Assembly: GCA_040902195.1 (NCBI GenBank)
Contig: JBBDXS010000013.1
Coordinates: 49,118 to 113,117 of the forward strand
Direction: 5' to 3'
DNA from: JBBDXS01 sp040902195
Lineage (GTDB): Bacteria > Chloroflexota > Dehalococcoidia > DSTF01 > RBG-16-68-14
DNA length: 64,000 nucleotides
Within the stretch, counting starts at the first letter, position 1. Each line of letters opens with the position of its first letter. Shown piece by piece: positions 7,731 to 15,068 of the stretch. Position numbers and translations under genes: made by a program. Under the pieces are notes generated by a model, which was not told the origin of the DNA, did no database searches, and saw only the letters and a list, made by a program, of their open reading frames with translations.

Positions 7731-7781
7731 CCGGACAGTCCCCGCCACGCCCACAAGTGGTTGGGCGGCGGTCTGTTCCGG
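7731..7781 (-). promoter_or_regulatory. Structured leader hairpin upstream of nrdJ copy 2
   Basis: On the minus strand, CCGG-A-ACAG...CTGTCCGG (7773-7781 with 7731-7738) encloses CCGCC/GGCGG and GCCC/GGGC pairings (7741-7752 with 7763-7771) around a 10-base loop. The loop arm CCGCCCAACCAC resembles CCGCCGAACCAC in the nrdJ copy 1 spacer. The rest of the 7621-7832 spacer holds a GGGCGGCCGCCC palindrome and no gene. Confidence 0.4.
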
Positions 7782-7832
7782 CCACTTCTCGCGTCCGTGC
7801 GGATCATCGGGCTCCCTCCCTGCGCCGCGCGC

Positions 7833-8144
7833 CTAGCGGCGAACGCGACGTTTCGTTCCGTTTCTTGCCGTCTTGCCGTTTGTCGAATGCGCCGCCTTGG
7901 CGGGCTGGCGTCGTGGCGCGGAAAACGCCGGCATCGCCGTCATGTCTTGCGACGGCGCGACGTCGCCCACGAGCGCGCTGCGTTCGATGATCGCGCCGAC
8001 GCTCGTCGTCGGAACGAACGCCGCCGTCTCGTTCCCGAGCAGGAACGTCACGCCGGCGCCGTTATAGCTCGAGTGCCGGAACTCGCTCGCTCGAACCGAG
8101 AACCGCCTGCCGTCGGCGAGTAGCACTACGTACTCCTTCTCCAT
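7833..8144 (-). CDS. Hypothetical protein, small N-terminal domain with basic tail
   Basis: The 103-residue protein is not recognised. The first about 60 residues look like a small beta-rich domain (YVVLLADGRRFSVRASEF, then GVTFLLGNETAAFVPTT), as in compact adaptor or SH3-like folds. The last 40 are disordered and end in a strongly basic KTARNGTKRRVRR tail that might contact nucleic acid. The ATG at 8144 is preceded by GGAAGACGTA. It lies between the nrdR operon and nrdJ copy 2 on the same strand, so a link with nucleotide metabolism is possible but not shown. Confidence 0.75.
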   Translation of the reverse strand: MEKEYVVLLADGRRFSVRASEFRHSSYNGAGVTFLLGNETAAFVPTTSVGAIIERSALVGDVAPSQDMTAMPAFSAPRRQPAKAAHSTNGKTARNGTKRRVRR

Positions 8145-8214
8145 TACGTCTTCCGATCCTCCTCAAACGCCCCTCACGCTCCGATCCCTTCGGAGCGCTG
8201 ACGGGCGGATCGCG

Positions 8215-8595
8215 CTAGTTAGCGGCCGGCGTCTCCTCATACCGGGGGCGTTGCGCACCCTCGGCCGCCGTGCCGGCCTCCGTCGATTGCCCGTCCTGCG
8301 GCGTCTCCGTCCCCCACGAGAGGATGCGCAGCCGGAACAGCCTTCGAGGCGTTTCCTGTCCCGGCGCGCCGTCCCAGGAGCGGAGGCGCAGGATCATGGG
8401 CTTGTCTGACACTGGGAAGAGGCGACCGCTGTCGAGTTGGAGCCGCAGTTCGCCGCGCTGCTTCTGGAGCGTGCCGGGCGTGCGCTCGGGCTCCATCGTC
8501 GCCTCGCCCGCTTCTTCGTCGAGCCAGCATGGGCCTTCGGCGATGAGCTCGCCAGCCGCGTTGATCAGCCGCCCAAAGGCGCCGGGTTCGTTCAC
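8215..8595 (-). CDS. Hypothetical protein translationally coupled to nrdR
   Basis: A 126-residue frame. Its GTG start (8595-8593) shares bases with the nrdR stop in a GTGA overlap, the usual sign of translational coupling. The middle (GELIAEGPCWLDEEAGE; GELRLQLDSGRLFPVSDKP; MILRLRS) alternates like a small beta-barrel and the last 35 residues are disordered. I do not recognise the family. Because it follows nrdR directly it may be co-regulated with ribonucleotide reduction. Confidence 0.7.
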   Translation of the reverse strand: MNEPGAFGRLINAAGELIAEGPCWLDEEAGEATMEPERTPGTLQKQRGELRLQLDSGRLFPVSDKPMILRLRSWDGAPGQETPRRLFRLRILSWGTETPQDGQSTEAGTAAEGAQRPRYEETPAAN

Positions 8596-9227
8596 GATTG
8601 GGTGCTCCGGCGCTTCGAGGGTTGGTCGTCGCCCAGCGGCTGCTGGGCCAGCGTCTGTGGCTGAGACGAGCCGCCCGCGGGCCTCCCCCGACGGCGGCGC
8701 GGCTGGAAGGTCCGGACCCCCCGGGTCAGCGCCTTCAGGTCGTCGTCCGGGAGAAGCGTCGGCTGGTCCGGCCCGTGCAACGAGCGCTCGTTCAGCCGCT
8801 CCAGCTCGCGCTGGAGCTCCTCCAGGTCGGCGAACGACCGGTAGACCGAGGCGAAGCGGATGTAGGCGATGTGGTCGAGGTCGCGCAGGTGGTCCATCAC
8901 CAGCTCGCCGATCTGCTCGCTGGGGACCTCCGGGGCGCCTGTGGCGCGGAGCGCGGACTCGACAGCGTCGGCGACGGCCTCGACTGCGCCCGTGCGGAGC
9001 GGCCGCTTCTGGCAGGCCTTGCGCAGGCCGGACAGCAGCTTCTCGCGCGAGAACTCCTCGCGCCGCCCGTCCTTCTTGACGACCAGGAGGCTGCTGGAGA
9101 CCAGCCGCTCGACGGTGCTGAAGCGCTGTCCGCAGCTCAGGCACTCGCGGCGGCGGCGGATACCTTCATCCGCATCGCGCGAGTCGGTGACTTTTGTATC
9201 AGCAAAACCGCAGTATGGACAGCGCAA
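8592..9227 (-). CDS. nrdR: Transcriptional repressor NrdR
   Basis: The 211-residue protein has an N-terminal zinc ribbon (CPYC at residues 3-6 and CLSCGQRF at about 29-36) and an ATP-cone domain (residues about 49-139, VVKKDGRREEFSREKLLSGL onward), the standard NrdR layout. NrdR represses ribonucleotide reductase genes when dATP is abundant. The tail after residue about 150 is a basic, Gln/Pro-rich extension longer than usual (typical NrdR is about 150 residues). The start is TTG at 9227 with AGAGGTG upstream. Two NrdR-box-like palindromes lie 34 and 63 bases before the start, so it probably represses itself. None was found near the two nrdJ starts. Confidence 0.97.
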   Translation of the reverse strand: MRCPYCGFADTKVTDSRDADEGIRRRRECLSCGQRFSTVERLVSSSLLVVKKDGRREEFSREKLLSGLRKACQKRPLRTGAVEAVADAVESALRATGAPEVPSEQIGELVMDHLRDLDHIAYIRFASVYRSFADLEELQRELERLNERSLHGPDQPTLLPDDDLKALTRGVRTFQPRRRRGRPAGGSSQPQTLAQQPLGDDQPSKRRSTQS

Positions 9228-9260
9228 TCGTCACCTCTGTCGTAGCGGAAGGGAATGTAG

Positions 9261-9303
9261 CACAACATCTAGTGAGAGTCAACCCCCCGCACAAGATGTT
9301 GTG
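9261..9303. promoter_or_regulatory. Pair of NrdR boxes upstream of nrdR
   Basis: CACAACATCTAGTG (9261-9274) and CACAAGATGTTGTG (9290-9303) are near-palindromes. The reverse complement of the second, CACAACATCTTGTG, differs from the first by one base. The centres are 29 bp apart, close to three helical turns, matching the paired NrdR boxes known in other bacteria. Confidence 0.7.
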
Positions 9304-9463
9304 GATATTCGGTAAAGCAGTCATAAGGTAGGAGGCGGCTCCCGATCGAACGGAGGTGCTCGAAGTCGGGGGAGGCGGTGCTGAAAAAGAGACGCCGGAA
9401 AATTCTTTCCTGAGCTAAAGGGTAGGCGTTCCCTGCCGATACTACGCATGAACACCTAAGAGG

Positions 9464-9484
9464 TTCCCCGCATAGCACGGGGAA
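9464..9484 (+). other. Hairpin just before the c-di-GMP riboswitch
   Basis: TTCCCCG (9464-9470), a 7-base loop and CGGGGAA (9478-9484) form a perfect stem directly before the riboswitch core; it may protect or help fold the leader. Confidence 0.4.
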
Positions 9485-9489
9485 TGAGA

Positions 9490-9583
9490 CTCCGAAGAGG
9501 GCAAACCTGGCGTAAGCCGGGGACGCAAAGCCACGGGTCCTCCGATTAAGAAGGATAGCCGGGCTGCCGAGCCTCAATCGGAG
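9490..9583 (+). promoter_or_regulatory. Cyclic di-GMP-I (GEMM-I) riboswitch
   Basis: The conserved core is present in order: AGGGCAAACC, a GGC-GTAA-GCC arm with a GNRA loop, GGGACGCAAAGCC, ACGGGTCC, then AAGAAGGATAGCCGGGCTGCCGA, the tetraloop-receptor arm. These are the c-di-GMP binding and tertiary-contact elements of GEMM-I. CTCCGA at 9490-9495 and CTCCGATT at 9540-9547 can each pair with AATCGGAG at 9576-9583, giving alternative folds linked to the following terminator. It sits in front of the Tad-type pilus genes, matching the known control of pili and adhesins by c-di-GMP. Confidence 0.93.
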
Positions 9584-9589
9584 CCTTCG

Positions 9590-9623
9590 GCCCACTGGCC
9601 TGGAGGCAGTGGGCTCTTCTTAT
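9590..9623 (+). terminator. Riboswitch-linked terminator
   Basis: GCCCACTG (9590-9597), a 9-base loop and CAGTGGGC (9607-9614) are followed by TCTTCTTAT. It lies 7 bases after the riboswitch closing helix and before the first Tad gene, so it is the likely expression platform. Confidence 0.75.
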
Positions 9624-9722
9624 GGAGGGAGGCATGCTTCGATGACGAACTTGGACAGCACCGAACTGCGGGCGCCGGAGAAACGCTCCGCGGGTCGACG
9701 TCGACACCGAACGGAGGACACG

Positions 9723-10187
9723 ATGGAAGCTCGAGGCGTCCGGAGGCGGAGTCGGCTTGCCGTGTTTCGCGGCAAGTCCCGCGGCCAAAGCCTGGTCGAG
9801 TTCGCGATGATCGCACCCCTCTTTTTCATCCTTGTCCTCGGCATCGTCGACTTCGGAATGGGCCTCCACTCCTGGATGACGATGACGAACGCTACTCGAG
9901 AGGGCGCGCGGCTGGCGGCTGTCCACGCCCCGTCGTCCGGCTCCGTCGACTGCAACCCGCTCCCCGCCGAAGGCTCCATCGAGCGGAAGGTCTGCGACAC
10001 GGCGACGAACCTCGACGCGGACGCGATGACGATCACGGTGACCAACGCCGACCCCGAAGGCGATAACGCTGGCGAGGAGGTCTCCGTCCAGATCGACTAC
10101 GACTACGAGCTCATCATGCCGCTCAGCGGCTTCATGGACCTAAGCACAATCTCCCTATCGGCCACGACAAAGATGCGGCTGGAATAG
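9723..10187 (+). CDS. TadE-like pseudopilin (first gene after c-di-GMP riboswitch)
   Basis: A basic N-terminus is followed by RGQSLVEFAMIAPLFFILVLGIVDFG, the TadE class: prepilin-peptidase (TadV-type) cleavage after Gly, Glu at +5 and one membrane helix. The rest is a 100-residue extracytoplasmic domain with a Cys pair (DCNPLP..VCDTA) likely to form a disulfide. Such minor pseudopilins help assemble Tad/Flp pili. The ATG at 9723 has GGAGG 5 bases upstream; an in-frame ATG at 9642, also with a GGAGG site, would add 27 residues. It is directly downstream of the riboswitch and terminator, so c-di-GMP should set its expression. Confidence 0.85.
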   Translation: MEARGVRRRSRLAVFRGKSRGQSLVEFAMIAPLFFILVLGIVDFGMGLHSWMTMTNATREGARLAAVHAPSSGSVDCNPLPAEGSIERKVCDTATNLDADAMTITVTNADPEGDNAGEEVSVQIDYDYELIMPLSGFMDLSTISLSATTKMRLE

Positions 10188-10203
10188 AAGAAGGGGCGGA
10201 ACA

Positions 10204-12114
10204 ATGAGGCAAAAGACGATACGCCGGAACAGCGAGAATGGCCAGATCCTGGTGCTCTTCGCACTGCTGCTGTCGGCCCTCATCGGCATGGTGGCGATGG
10301 TTGTCGATGTCGGGTTCTTCCTGCGCGAGCGCCAGAACCTGCAGAACGTCGTCGACGCCTCCGCGCTGGCGGCCGCGCAGGAGCTGCCGGACGACGACCT
10401 CCTCGCGGACGACGTCGCCTTGAACTACGCCCAGGCGAACGACAGTGACCTCACTCTCGAGAACCTGGACATCACGTTCCGCTGCATCGTCGGGAACCTC
10501 AACGGCTCGCCAAACCCCACGCACATCCCGGCTAGCTGCGATCCGGGCGGCAACGCGTCCTGGACCTGCTCTGGAAGCCGCTGCTACAGCATGTGCGTAC
10601 CTAACGAAGGAGACAAATGTAACACGATCGTGGTCGGTGCTGAGACGAACGTGCCGTTCATCTTCGCGCCCGTGGTCGGCGTTTTCAATACGGACACGGG
10701 CGGCATCAAGGCCGCGGCCTGTAGCGGAAGCTGCGGCGGGCCCCTCACCGCGCCCCTGGACGTAGCCATGATCATCGACCGCTCCGGCAGCATGTCGGAC
10801 AGCACCAACTGCGGCCTTCCCGGATCCGAGATCGAGCTGGACTGCGCCAAGGACGCCGCGAAGGACGTCCTGGAGATCTTCAATCCCGCCTACCAGCACG
10901 TCGCGCTCGGCCTCCTGGGCCCCAGCAATATGGGCTCCACCTGCAGCGGGTCTGACAGTCCCGGCAAAGGCGTGCCCTCCGGTTCGGGCAGTTCGGGCTC
11001 GTGGCTGCCGGTCGGCTTCCAGTCCGACTACCAATCCGCGTTCGGTGTCCTGGACACCAGCAGCTTGATCGTCAAGACGATCAACTGCACCACCACCTCC
11101 AGCGTCGGCACCAACCTGGGCAGCCCAATTAGCGATGGAGAGTTCGGCCTGCCGGATGCCGTCGATGAGCTGACCACCAACGGGCGCGCCGACGTCAAGA
11201 AGGCGATCCTCTTTTTCACGGACGGCGCGGCCAATGAACCGAGCAACGGCGCTTCGAGCGACACGGGATACTTGAACTGCGGCGCCAACGCGTCGCAGAC
11301 CGGTGGCGATGGCAACGGCTTCGAAGGCAGTCCGGGCAACGCCTGCGCCGACGACAGCAGCAACGCAACGGACACCAATAGCGGCACCGGCACCAGCACG
11401 AGCTGCACCAACAGCGGCAAGGACAAGCACCGCTTCTACGACTATGGCATCTCCATTCCCGTAGACCATGGGGTGGATGGCATCGAGGTGCGCTTGGACG
11501 CCAGAGCCGATTCCAGTAGCGGCACTAGTCGTCTCTGCGTGCAGCTCTCGTGGGACGGCGGGTCGAGCTGGACTTCATCGGATCAGACGAACCAACTAAC
11601 TTCGAGTTTCTCAACGTACACCCTCGGTTCCAGCAGCGACGACTGGGGTCATACCTGGACGAACGCTCAGACCTCGGACGCGAACTTCCGCGTGCGGGTC
11701 ATCAGCGTCTCCGACAGCACCAGCCGGGACTTCACCCTGGACTGGGTGGCCGTGCGCGTTACGCACTCCGAGGACACCAACCCGTGTGAATACGCCGTAG
11801 AGATGGCGCAGATCGCCAAGGACGCCGACATCGAGGTGTTCACGCTTGGGTACGGTCTGGAGAACGAGGACTGCGTCGACGACGGCTCCAGCTCCCCCTA
11901 TCAGAACGCCTCCGTGACCGAGGTCCTCGCGGCCATGGCCACCGATTCGATCGACGAGACCGGCTGCGATACTGCAGCCGAGGCCGACCAGGAAAACCTC
12001 GACGGCGACCACTTCCTCTGTGAGGTTGACGCCGCCGGTTTGGCCGCGATCTTCCAGCAGGCCGCGGAGGTCCTGGCGGCAGGTACCCGCCTCGTTATGA
12101 TCCCTGACTTCTAG
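10204..12114 (+). CDS. TadG-like protein with von Willebrand A domain and nested beta-sandwich
   Basis: A 636-residue secreted, membrane-anchored protein. Residues 14-45 are the TadG-type start (GQILVLFALLLSALIGMVAMVVDVG, a TM helix then the ALAAAQEL helix). A vWA fold starts near 185 with the MIDAS motif DRSGSMSDS and continues to FFTDGAANEP. At about residues 415-521 the vWA fold is interrupted by a beta-sandwich (VDGIEVRLDARADSSSG, VQLSWDGGSSWT, TYTLGSSSDDWG, FRVRVISVS), after which the vWA end (MAQIAKDADIEVFTLGYG) resumes. Many Cys pairs suggest disulfides outside the cell. vWA-bearing Tad proteins act as pilus-tip or envelope adhesins. It starts 16 bases after the TadE-like gene. Confidence 0.85.
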   Translation: MRQKTIRRNSENGQILVLFALLLSALIGMVAMVVDVGFFLRERQNLQNVVDASALAAAQELPDDDLLADDVALNYAQANDSDLTLENLDITFRCIVGNLNGSPNPTHIPASCDPGGNASWTCSGSRCYSMCVPNEGDKCNTIVVGAETNVPFIFAPVVGVFNTDTGGIKAAACSGSCGGPLTAPLDVAMIIDRSGSMSDSTNCGLPGSEIELDCAKDAAKDVLEIFNPAYQHVALGLLGPSNMGSTCSGSDSPGKGVPSGSGSSGSWLPVGFQSDYQSAFGVLDTSSLIVKTINCTTTSSVGTNLGSPISDGEFGLPDAVDELTTNGRADVKKAILFFTDGAANEPSNGASSDTGYLNCGANASQTGGDGNGFEGSPGNACADDSSNATDTNSGTGTSTSCTNSGKDKHRFYDYGISIPVDHGVDGIEVRLDARADSSSGTSRLCVQLSWDGGSSWTSSDQTNQLTSSFSTYTLGSSSDDWGHTWTNAQTSDANFRVRVISVSDSTSRDFTLDWVAVRVTHSEDTNPCEYAVEMAQIAKDADIEVFTLGYGLENEDCVDDGSSSPYQNASVTEVLAAMATDSIDETGCDTAAEADQENLDGDHFLCEVDAAGLAAIFQQAAEVLAAGTRLVMIPDF

Positions 12115-12124
12115 ACGAGAGACG

Positions 12125-12151
12125 CGGCAGCCCCTTCACGAGGGGCTGCCG
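12125..12151 (+). terminator. Hairpin after the first TadG-like gene
   Basis: CGGCAGCCCC (12125-12134), a 7-base loop and GGGGCTGCCG (12142-12151) form a perfect 10-bp stem 10 bases after the stop. The following TAGGTCTTCC is only weakly U-rich. It separates the riboswitch-proximal pair from the duplicated triads. Confidence 0.6.
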
Positions 12152-12243
12152 TAGGTCTTCCGAAGCCGCATTGCGCGTATTCTGTTCGGGTTTTCCCTGA
12201 TCGGCCGATAGGTAGAGAGGAACGTCGGCTCGTCAGGAGACCT

Positions 12244-12699
12244 ATGACAGAGCGCAAGGCAGCGAAACAGGGCGAGCGGCGCAAGCGATTGCCGCTTCGG
12301 CGTGGTGGCGAGCGCGGCCAGAGCCTGCTCGAGTTGAGTCTGATACTCCCCGTCATGCTCGTCATCGTGATCGGCCTCGTCGAGGTCGCCGATTCGTTCA
12401 ACTCCTATATCACCATCCTCGACGCCTCCCGCGACGGCGCCCGCCTCGGCTCGAAGAACCTGGCGACGGACGACCAGATCAAGAACCTCATCGGCGTCGA
12501 GACGGCACGTCTGCGCGACCCGCTCAGCACCACCTCAGACGTCACCATCCAGCACACCACCTTCGACGGCAACAACGTCATTCGCGTGGAGGTGTGCTAC
12601 GACCGCCAACTTATGCTCCAGGTCCCGCTCATCCTGCCGGACACCTTCCGCATGTGCGGTGAGACGACGATGCGTGTGCTTCCGGGCAGCAGCGGTTAG
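12244..12699 (+). CDS. TadE-like pseudopilin, triad A gene 1
   Basis: A 151-residue protein with the same layout as other TadE proteins: a basic start, then GERGQSLLELSLILPVMLVIVIGLVEVADSF (processing after Gly, Glu at +5), then an extracytoplasmic domain with two Cys. Its sequence is clearly closer to the triad B gene at 14622 (shared SYITI-DA-RDGARLGSKN, LRDP, ETTMRVLPG) than to the other TadE genes. The ATG at 12244 has CAGGAG upstream. It begins a three-gene unit with the next two genes. Confidence 0.85.
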   Translation: MTERKAAKQGERRKRLPLRRGGERGQSLLELSLILPVMLVIVIGLVEVADSFNSYITILDASRDGARLGSKNLATDDQIKNLIGVETARLRDPLSTTSDVTIQHTTFDGNNVIRVEVCYDRQLMLQVPLILPDTFRMCGETTMRVLPGSSG

Positions 12700-12722
12700 G
12701 GCGCGAGGAGAGGGAGTCGGAC

Positions 12723-13985
12723 ATGTTGAAGATCTTCTGGAAGGAAAAGGCCCAGGTCCTGCCGATTATGGCCCTCCTTACCGTCGTCTTTATAGGCCTC
12801 CTCGGCCTGGCGATCGATATGGGACGGCTCTTCGTCGCACGTACCGAGCTGAGCCGGGCACTAGACTCGGCCGCACTCGCCGGCGTCGTCGAGTTGCCGA
12901 ATATGACGAACGCGCAGGCGAAGGCGACGACGTATCTAAACAAGAACTTGCCGGACGCCACGGCCTCGTTCCCGCCGCCGGGCGACACCTATCAGATTCG
13001 CGTCAAAGGCACGCGAGACCTCGACATGCTCTTCATGGGCATCTTCGGATTCGGCGCAGTTGAGGTCAGCGCAACCGCCGCCGCCGGCTACGGCGTCACG
13101 CCCGTCGATGTGGCCATCAACGTCGATGCCACGGGAAGCATGCACAGCGGCTGCACCGCAAGCGAGACAGACACAGGAGGCGTGTGCCCGATCAAAGAGG
13201 CAAAGGACGCGGCGAAGGCCTTCGTCACGTCGCTCCTCGGGGCAAGCGGCACCGGTAGCGGATCCACGCTCATCGGCACGGCGGCCTTCCGCGGCTGCTA
13301 CAACCCGCCGAGGAACCAGGCCGCCTGCATTTCGATCGCGTCGATGGTAAACAACCTGAGCGCCAACTCCACGGCCCTGCAGGCCGCGATCGGCAACATC
13401 TACGCAATCGGCGGGCCGGGACAGCCCACCGGCGGGTCGGGGACAAACCCCTGCCTGGCGCTTAAGAAGGCGAACGACATCATCTTCGGTCCCGGCCAGC
13501 ACACCGAAGCGAATACATTGCGCTTCGCGGTGGTCCTGTCGGACGGTGACAGCGTCTACAATGCCGGCGTCGCTAACCAGAGCAGTCCGCAGTCCCCAGA
13601 CTCGCCCTGCCGCCCATCGAGCCCCGCGACGAGCGATGGCGACCTGACCGGTAACTGCCGCAGCAACACCCAGACGCAGGAAGCCAAGATCGACACGCTC
13701 GCCAACAACAAAGCGACCGCCATGAAGGCGGCGAGTGTCGAGATCTACGTCGTCGCGCTCAGCGTCTGCGGCGGTCTTCAGCCCAGCGGCTTCTGCAACA
13801 CCTCGATCATCGGCCAGACAGGCTCAAGCTTTCCGGACAGCCTCGCCGACCACAACCTGGTCAAGTGCATGGCTTCGTCCACGCCCGGAACGAACGACCA
13901 CTTGTTCGAGACGACCAGCGCCGCAGCGCTTCCCGGCATCTTCAACCAGATCGCGCAGGCCATCGCGTTTAGGCTGACGGAATAG
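12723..13985 (+). CDS. TadG-like vWA protein, triad A gene 2
   Basis: The 420-residue protein has an N-terminal membrane anchor AQVLPIMALLTVVFIGLLGLAIDMG followed by the TadG helix (ELSRALDSAALAGVVELP). A vWA domain starts at about residue 127 with the metal site DATGSMHSG, where Ala-Thr replaces the usual Xaa-Ser, and continues to VVLSDGDSVYNAG. Paired Cys residues are spread through the extracellular part. It is about 60 percent alike by eye to the protein at 15069, including the closing IAQAIAFRLTE. Ribosome site GGAGAGGGAG. Likely role: pilus-associated surface protein. Confidence 0.85.
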   Translation: MLKIFWKEKAQVLPIMALLTVVFIGLLGLAIDMGRLFVARTELSRALDSAALAGVVELPNMTNAQAKATTYLNKNLPDATASFPPPGDTYQIRVKGTRDLDMLFMGIFGFGAVEVSATAAAGYGVTPVDVAINVDATGSMHSGCTASETDTGGVCPIKEAKDAAKAFVTSLLGASGTGSGSTLIGTAAFRGCYNPPRNQAACISIASMVNNLSANSTALQAAIGNIYAIGGPGQPTGGSGTNPCLALKKANDIIFGPGQHTEANTLRFAVVLSDGDSVYNAGVANQSSPQSPDSPCRPSSPATSDGDLTGNCRSNTQTQEAKIDTLANNKATAMKAASVEIYVVALSVCGGLQPSGFCNTSIIGQTGSSFPDSLADHNLVKCMASSTPGTNDHLFETTSAAALPGIFNQIAQAIAFRLTE

Positions 13986-13995
13986 ATAGGGCCGC

Positions 13996-14487
13996 ATGTC
14001 GAGAGAACCGTCCCGCCGGAGCAAACGACGCCGTGAACGAGGCCAGACGCTGGCCGAGTTCGCGATGATCGCGCCCATTCTCGTGATCCTCATCTTCGGC
14101 TTCGTCGATGCGGCCCGCCTCTACCAGGCCTGGGTGACGATCCAGGGCGCCGCCCGGGAAGGTGCTCGCTTCGGGGTGACCGGACGCGACGACTGCCCCA
14201 CGGCCACCGACAACCGCGTCGCCTGCATCAAATACTGGGCCGGCCAGCGCGCGAACTCGCTGACCAACTCGGATACAGAGCTGCAAGTCACCGTGCGAAA
14301 GTGGACCTACCCGAACTACCCCAACCCGCCCACTGAGGGCAGCGCCGGCCAGCAGTGTGATGCCCTGGAGGTGTCGGTCGAGTACGAGTTCGCGCCCGCT
14401 ACACCTCTCGTGAGCGGCCTCATCGGCGGCGTCCATATTACCGGACGCGAGCGCCTCGTGAACGAGCCGTTCGGCCCCTGCGGCTAG
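13996..14487 (+). CDS. TadE-like pseudopilin, triad A gene 3
   Basis: A 163-residue TadE protein: RGQTLAEFAMIAPILVILIFGFVDAARLYQAWVTIQGAAREGARFG contains the cleavage Gly, Glu at +5 and the membrane helix. The globular part has four Cys. It is strongly similar to the triad B gene at 16301 over its whole length (NSLTNS-TELQVTVR, QCDALEV, GRERLVNEPFGPC). It begins 10 bases after the TadG stop. A pyrimidine-followed hairpin at 14517 ends the unit. Confidence 0.85.
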   Translation: MSREPSRRSKRRRERGQTLAEFAMIAPILVILIFGFVDAARLYQAWVTIQGAAREGARFGVTGRDDCPTATDNRVACIKYWAGQRANSLTNSDTELQVTVRKWTYPNYPNPPTEGSAGQQCDALEVSVEYEFAPATPLVSGLIGGVHITGRERLVNEPFGPCG

Positions 14488-14516
14488 CTTCCAGGCCACC
14501 CACGATTCGAATCTAG

Positions 14517-14554
14517 GGCAGTCCTTCCCTTCCAGGGAAGGACCGCCCTTCTAT
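14517..14554 (+). terminator. Terminator after triad A
   Basis: GTCCTTCCC (14521-14529), TTCCA loop, GGGAAGGAC (14535-14543), extended by GGC/GCC after one mismatch, followed by CTTCTAT. The same TCCTTCCC/GGGAAGGA hairpin recurs at 54325, 59270, 59382 and 62732, so it is also a dispersed repeat. Confidence 0.7.
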
Positions 14555-14621
14555 CCGCGGCGAAATCGAAGCTGGCGGAAACGCGTGCCCCATCCTGACG
14601 TTATGGATGGGGAACGGCAAA

Positions 14622-15053
14622 ATGCGTATTCCACAGATGATTCGCCGGCACGGGAAGGCATCCCGTCGCAGAGAACGAGGCCAGGGGCTGTTGGAAATCA
14701 GCCTGCTCCTGCCGCTCTTCCTTGTCATCATCATCGGCGTCGTCGAAGTGGCTGATTCGTTTCATTCCTACATCACGATCGTCGACGCAGGACGCGACGG
14801 CGCCCGCCTCGGCTCCAAGAACGTCGGGAGCGACAGCGATATCGTCAACCTCGTCCTGCGTGAGACCGAGAACCTCCGAGACCCGGTCGATGCCGGTGAC
14901 ATCACGATCCAGCACGGCACGAGCGATGGCGTGGACGCTATCACGGTGCGCGTCTGCACCGACCGCAGCCTCATGCTTCATGTCCCGCTCGTGATGCCGG
15001 ACAGCTTCTACATGTGTAGCGAGACGACGATGCGCGTCCTGCCGGGCGGCTAG
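14622..15053 (+). CDS. TadE-like pseudopilin, triad B gene 1
   Basis: A 143-residue TadE protein, counterpart of the gene at 12244: ERGQGLLEISLLLPLFLVIIIGVVEVADSFHSYITIVDAGRDGARLGSKN holds the processing site, the +5 Glu and the membrane helix. The start at 14622 is chosen over 14607 because GGGGAA lies 7 bases upstream. The C-terminal domain ends SETTMRVLPGG, as in triad A. It sits behind the triad A terminator, so triad B probably has its own promoter or relies on readthrough. Confidence 0.83.
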   Translation: MRIPQMIRRHGKASRRRERGQGLLEISLLLPLFLVIIIGVVEVADSFHSYITIVDAGRDGARLGSKNVGSDSDIVNLVLRETENLRDPVDAGDITIQHGTSDGVDAITVRVCTDRSLMLHVPLVMPDSFYMCSETTMRVLPGG

Positions 15054-15068
15054 CCACGAGGAGCTGAT

